This document shows, piece by piece, positions 59,368-60,948 of a stretch of 60,948 bases of DNA. This DNA is from Calothrix sp. HK-06 (GTDB taxonomy: Bacteria > Cyanobacteriota > Cyanobacteriia > Cyanobacteriales > Nostocaceae), in NCBI RefSeq assembly GCF_001904745.1, contig NZ_MRCD01000052.1, forward strand, positions 1-60,948. The letters run 5' to 3'. The translations under genes and the position numbers were made by a program. The stretch's first letter is position 1. The number at the start of each line of letters is the position of its first letter. Under the pieces are notes generated by a model. The model did not search any database. It was not told where the DNA came from and was given only the letters and a program-made list of their open reading frames with translations.

Positions 59368-60723
59368 ATGAGTCTTGCCAATAAACAATTGAAACTAGGC
59401 GCCTTTTTGATGAGTTCTGGTCATCACGTTGCAGCTTGGCGCCATAGTAACGCACGTGCAGATGGTGGTTTGAGCTTTGAGCATTATCGACAGATTACAC
59501 AAACCGCAGAGCGAGGAAAATTTGATATGATTTTCTTCGCCGATGGTGTAGCTGTGCGTGGACGTGGCGAAGGATTGAGTCGAACGGCGCCAGTTCATTT
59601 TGAACCCCTGACTTTGCTATCTGCTTTATCTGTAGTTACACAAAATATTGGATTAGCAGCAACGGTATCGACGACTTATAACGAACCTTATCATCTCGCA
59701 CGTAAGTTTGCTTCACTCGACTATCTTAGTAATGGTCGTGCTGGCTGGAATCTTGTGACTTCTGCAAGCAACGTCGAAGCACAAAATTTTAATAAAGAAA
59801 AACATATGGAGCATACACTCCGTTATCAGCGCGCGAGAGAATTTGTTGATGTAGTCAAAGCGCTTTGGGATAGTTGGGAAGATGATGCATTTATAAGGGA
59901 TAAAGAATCAGGTATTTACTTTGATTCTGATAAATTGCATGTTCCTAATCACAAAGGTGAACATTTTTCTGTACGCGGGCCATTGAATGTAGCTCGTCCA
60001 ATACAAGGGTATCCAGTGATTATTCAAGCTGGTTCTTCCGAAGATGGTCAAGAACTTGCCGCGCAAACAGCAGAGGTAATTTTTACTGCACAGCAAACCC
60101 TTTTGGAAGCACAAACATTTTATTCAGGTATTAAGGAAAAGGTTGCTAAGTATGGACGCAACCCTGACGATGTAAAAATAATGCCTGGGGTGTTTCCTGT
60201 TATTGGTCGAACTGAGGAAGAAGCCAAGGAAAAATACGAACAACTTCAAGACTTAATTCATCCGCAAGTTGGATTAGGTTTACTTTCAGCGCTGGTAGGT
60301 GGAGTTGATTTGTCGATATATCCTATTGATGAACCTTTTCCAGATTTACCGGATACTAATTTGCAAAAAAGTCGATTAAAGTTATTAACAGACCTCGCGC
60401 GCAGAGATAATTTAACAATTCGACAATTATATTTAGCAATCGCAGGTGCGCGCGGGCATCGAACTATACTAGGAACACCCCAACAAATAGCTGACCAGTT
60501 AGAAGATTGGTTTATTAATGGTGGCGCCGATGGTTTTAATATTATGCCTCCTTATTTACCAGGTGGGTTGGATGAGTTCGTAGAGTTCGTTATTCCTGAA
60601 TTACAGCGTCGGGGGTTGTTCCGTACTGAATACGAAGGGCGAACACTTCGAGAAAATCTCGGTTTGCCTCGTCCGGTAAATAGGTTCAGTCAAGTTTTGC
60701 ATTCTTCTGAATTGGCTGCTTAA
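59368..60723 (+). CDS. NtaA/SnaA/DszA-family flavin-dependent monooxygenase
   Basis: A 451-residue monooxygenase, the closest relative of the gene at 56152 and a paralogue of the one at 16357. It begins KLGAFLMSSGHHVAAWRHSN; KFDMIFFADGVAVRGRGEG, GRAGWNLVTSASNVEAQNFN and GYPVIIQAGSSEDGQELAAQ follow. It is co-transcribed with the TauD-type gene. A dioxygenase and a flavin monooxygenase in one operon could each attack a different class of sulfonate or sulfate ester, or act in sequence. Confidence 0.94.
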   Translation: MSLANKQLKLGAFLMSSGHHVAAWRHSNARADGGLSFEHYRQITQTAERGKFDMIFFADGVAVRGRGEGLSRTAPVHFEPLTLLSALSVVTQNIGLAATVSTTYNEPYHLARKFASLDYLSNGRAGWNLVTSASNVEAQNFNKEKHMEHTLRYQRAREFVDVVKALWDSWEDDAFIRDKESGIYFDSDKLHVPNHKGEHFSVRGPLNVARPIQGYPVIIQAGSSEDGQELAAQTAEVIFTAQQTLLEAQTFYSGIKEKVAKYGRNPDDVKIMPGVFPVIGRTEEEAKEKYEQLQDLIHPQVGLGLLSALVGGVDLSIYPIDEPFPDLPDTNLQKSRLKLLTDLARRDNLTIRQLYLAIAGARGHRTILGTPQQIADQLEDWFINGGADGFNIMPPYLPGGLDEFVEFVIPELQRRGLFRTEYEGRTLRENLGLPRPVNRFSQVLHSSELAA

Positions 60724-60948
60724 GGACAAAAATTTAATTCTCCATATTGTGGAATGGGCATCCTTGCCCGTTTCAAATGTGAGGGTGTAAGTCCCTTACA
60801 TCCGAAAAAAATGAGTGGATATTTTTTTATTTGGAAGACGCACCAAACTTACCAAATAACATCAACATCAGTAAGATTGGCGCCAACGACAATTAATAAG
60901 TTCTATTTATTAAAACGAAAAGTAAGAATATTTGATTTTATTGATTAA
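60724..60948. other. Non-coding end of window with a hairpin
   Basis: TGGAATGGGCATCCTTGCCCG forms the hairpin GGGCATCCTTGCCC at 60758-60771, shared in part with the repeat at 14640. The only open frame has no similarity that I recognise and no ribosome binding site. Confidence 0.5.

Overview
The window reads as chromosomal (or large-plasmid) DNA of a filamentous, probably heterocyst-forming cyanobacterium. The evidence is AT-rich genes, many short dispersed palindromic repeats between genes, gene families typical of Nostocales-type genomes (Mrp/ApbC ATPase without the CPxC motif, ATPase plus two ABC-2 permeases, PBS-lyase-type HEAT repeats), and a highly iterated palindrome. That palindrome is not the usual HIP1 (GCGATCGC) but GGCGCC, which I count by hand about 100 times. 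The genus cannot be fixed from this alone. I see no tRNA, rRNA, CRISPR array or replication origin.

Layout. 1-5.7 kb: aldo/keto reductase, O-methyltransferase, HAD phosphatase and two GSTs, with decayed duplicates of the reductase and the HAD gene. 5.7-17.8 kb: a long minus-strand series. Its core, read from 17.7 to 7.6 kb, is NtaA/DszA-type flavin monooxygenase, amidohydrolase, FAD monooxygenase-like enzyme, esterase, aldo/keto reductase, ABC exporter, fumarate-reductase-like (AprA-like) flavoprotein and 2x[4Fe-4S] ferredoxin. It looks like a catabolic operon. 18-25 kb: flippase, nitroreductase, an MFS gene split by an IS630-type element, an orotate phosphoribosyltransferase-like gene and an MFS exporter. 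25-36.8 kb: dienelactone hydrolase opposite a CmcJ-like oxidase, TauD-type dioxygenase, SsuA-like sulfonate-binding lipoprotein with an MDR oxidoreductase, a truncated second SsuA-like gene, and a second AprA-like flavoprotein with an RpiB-like protein and a ferredoxin. 36.8-42.9 kb: mostly housekeeping or miscellaneous genes (PNPOx-like, GNATs, HEAT, Mrp, WYL regulator, P-loop kinase). 42.9-46.5 kb: chromate-resistance-type cluster (ChrB, MFS, ABM-like, ChrB-C, cupin). 46.7-51.6 kb: HAD, hydrolase, GNAT, VOC and methyltransferase operon, a GFA-family protein and a broken toxin-antitoxin pair. 51.7-60.9 kb: MFS exporter, ABC-2 exporter, and two more NtaA/DszA-type monooxygenases, one in an operon with a second TauD-type dioxygenase.

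The most interesting signal is a 30-bp dyad, AATAC-N20-GTA(T/G)T, whose half-site is close to AATACxGTAAAT. It recurs at about 15 intergenic positions (13 good, 2 weaker). It lies in front of the monooxygenase, dioxygenase, SsuA-like, AprA-like, GST, aldo/keto reductase, nitroreductase and exporter units, and is absent from the Mrp, HEAT, WYL and ChrB units. I infer a local regulon for scavenging sulfur (or another element) from organic compounds, controlled by a dyad-binding regulator that is not encoded here. The effector and the substrates are unknown.
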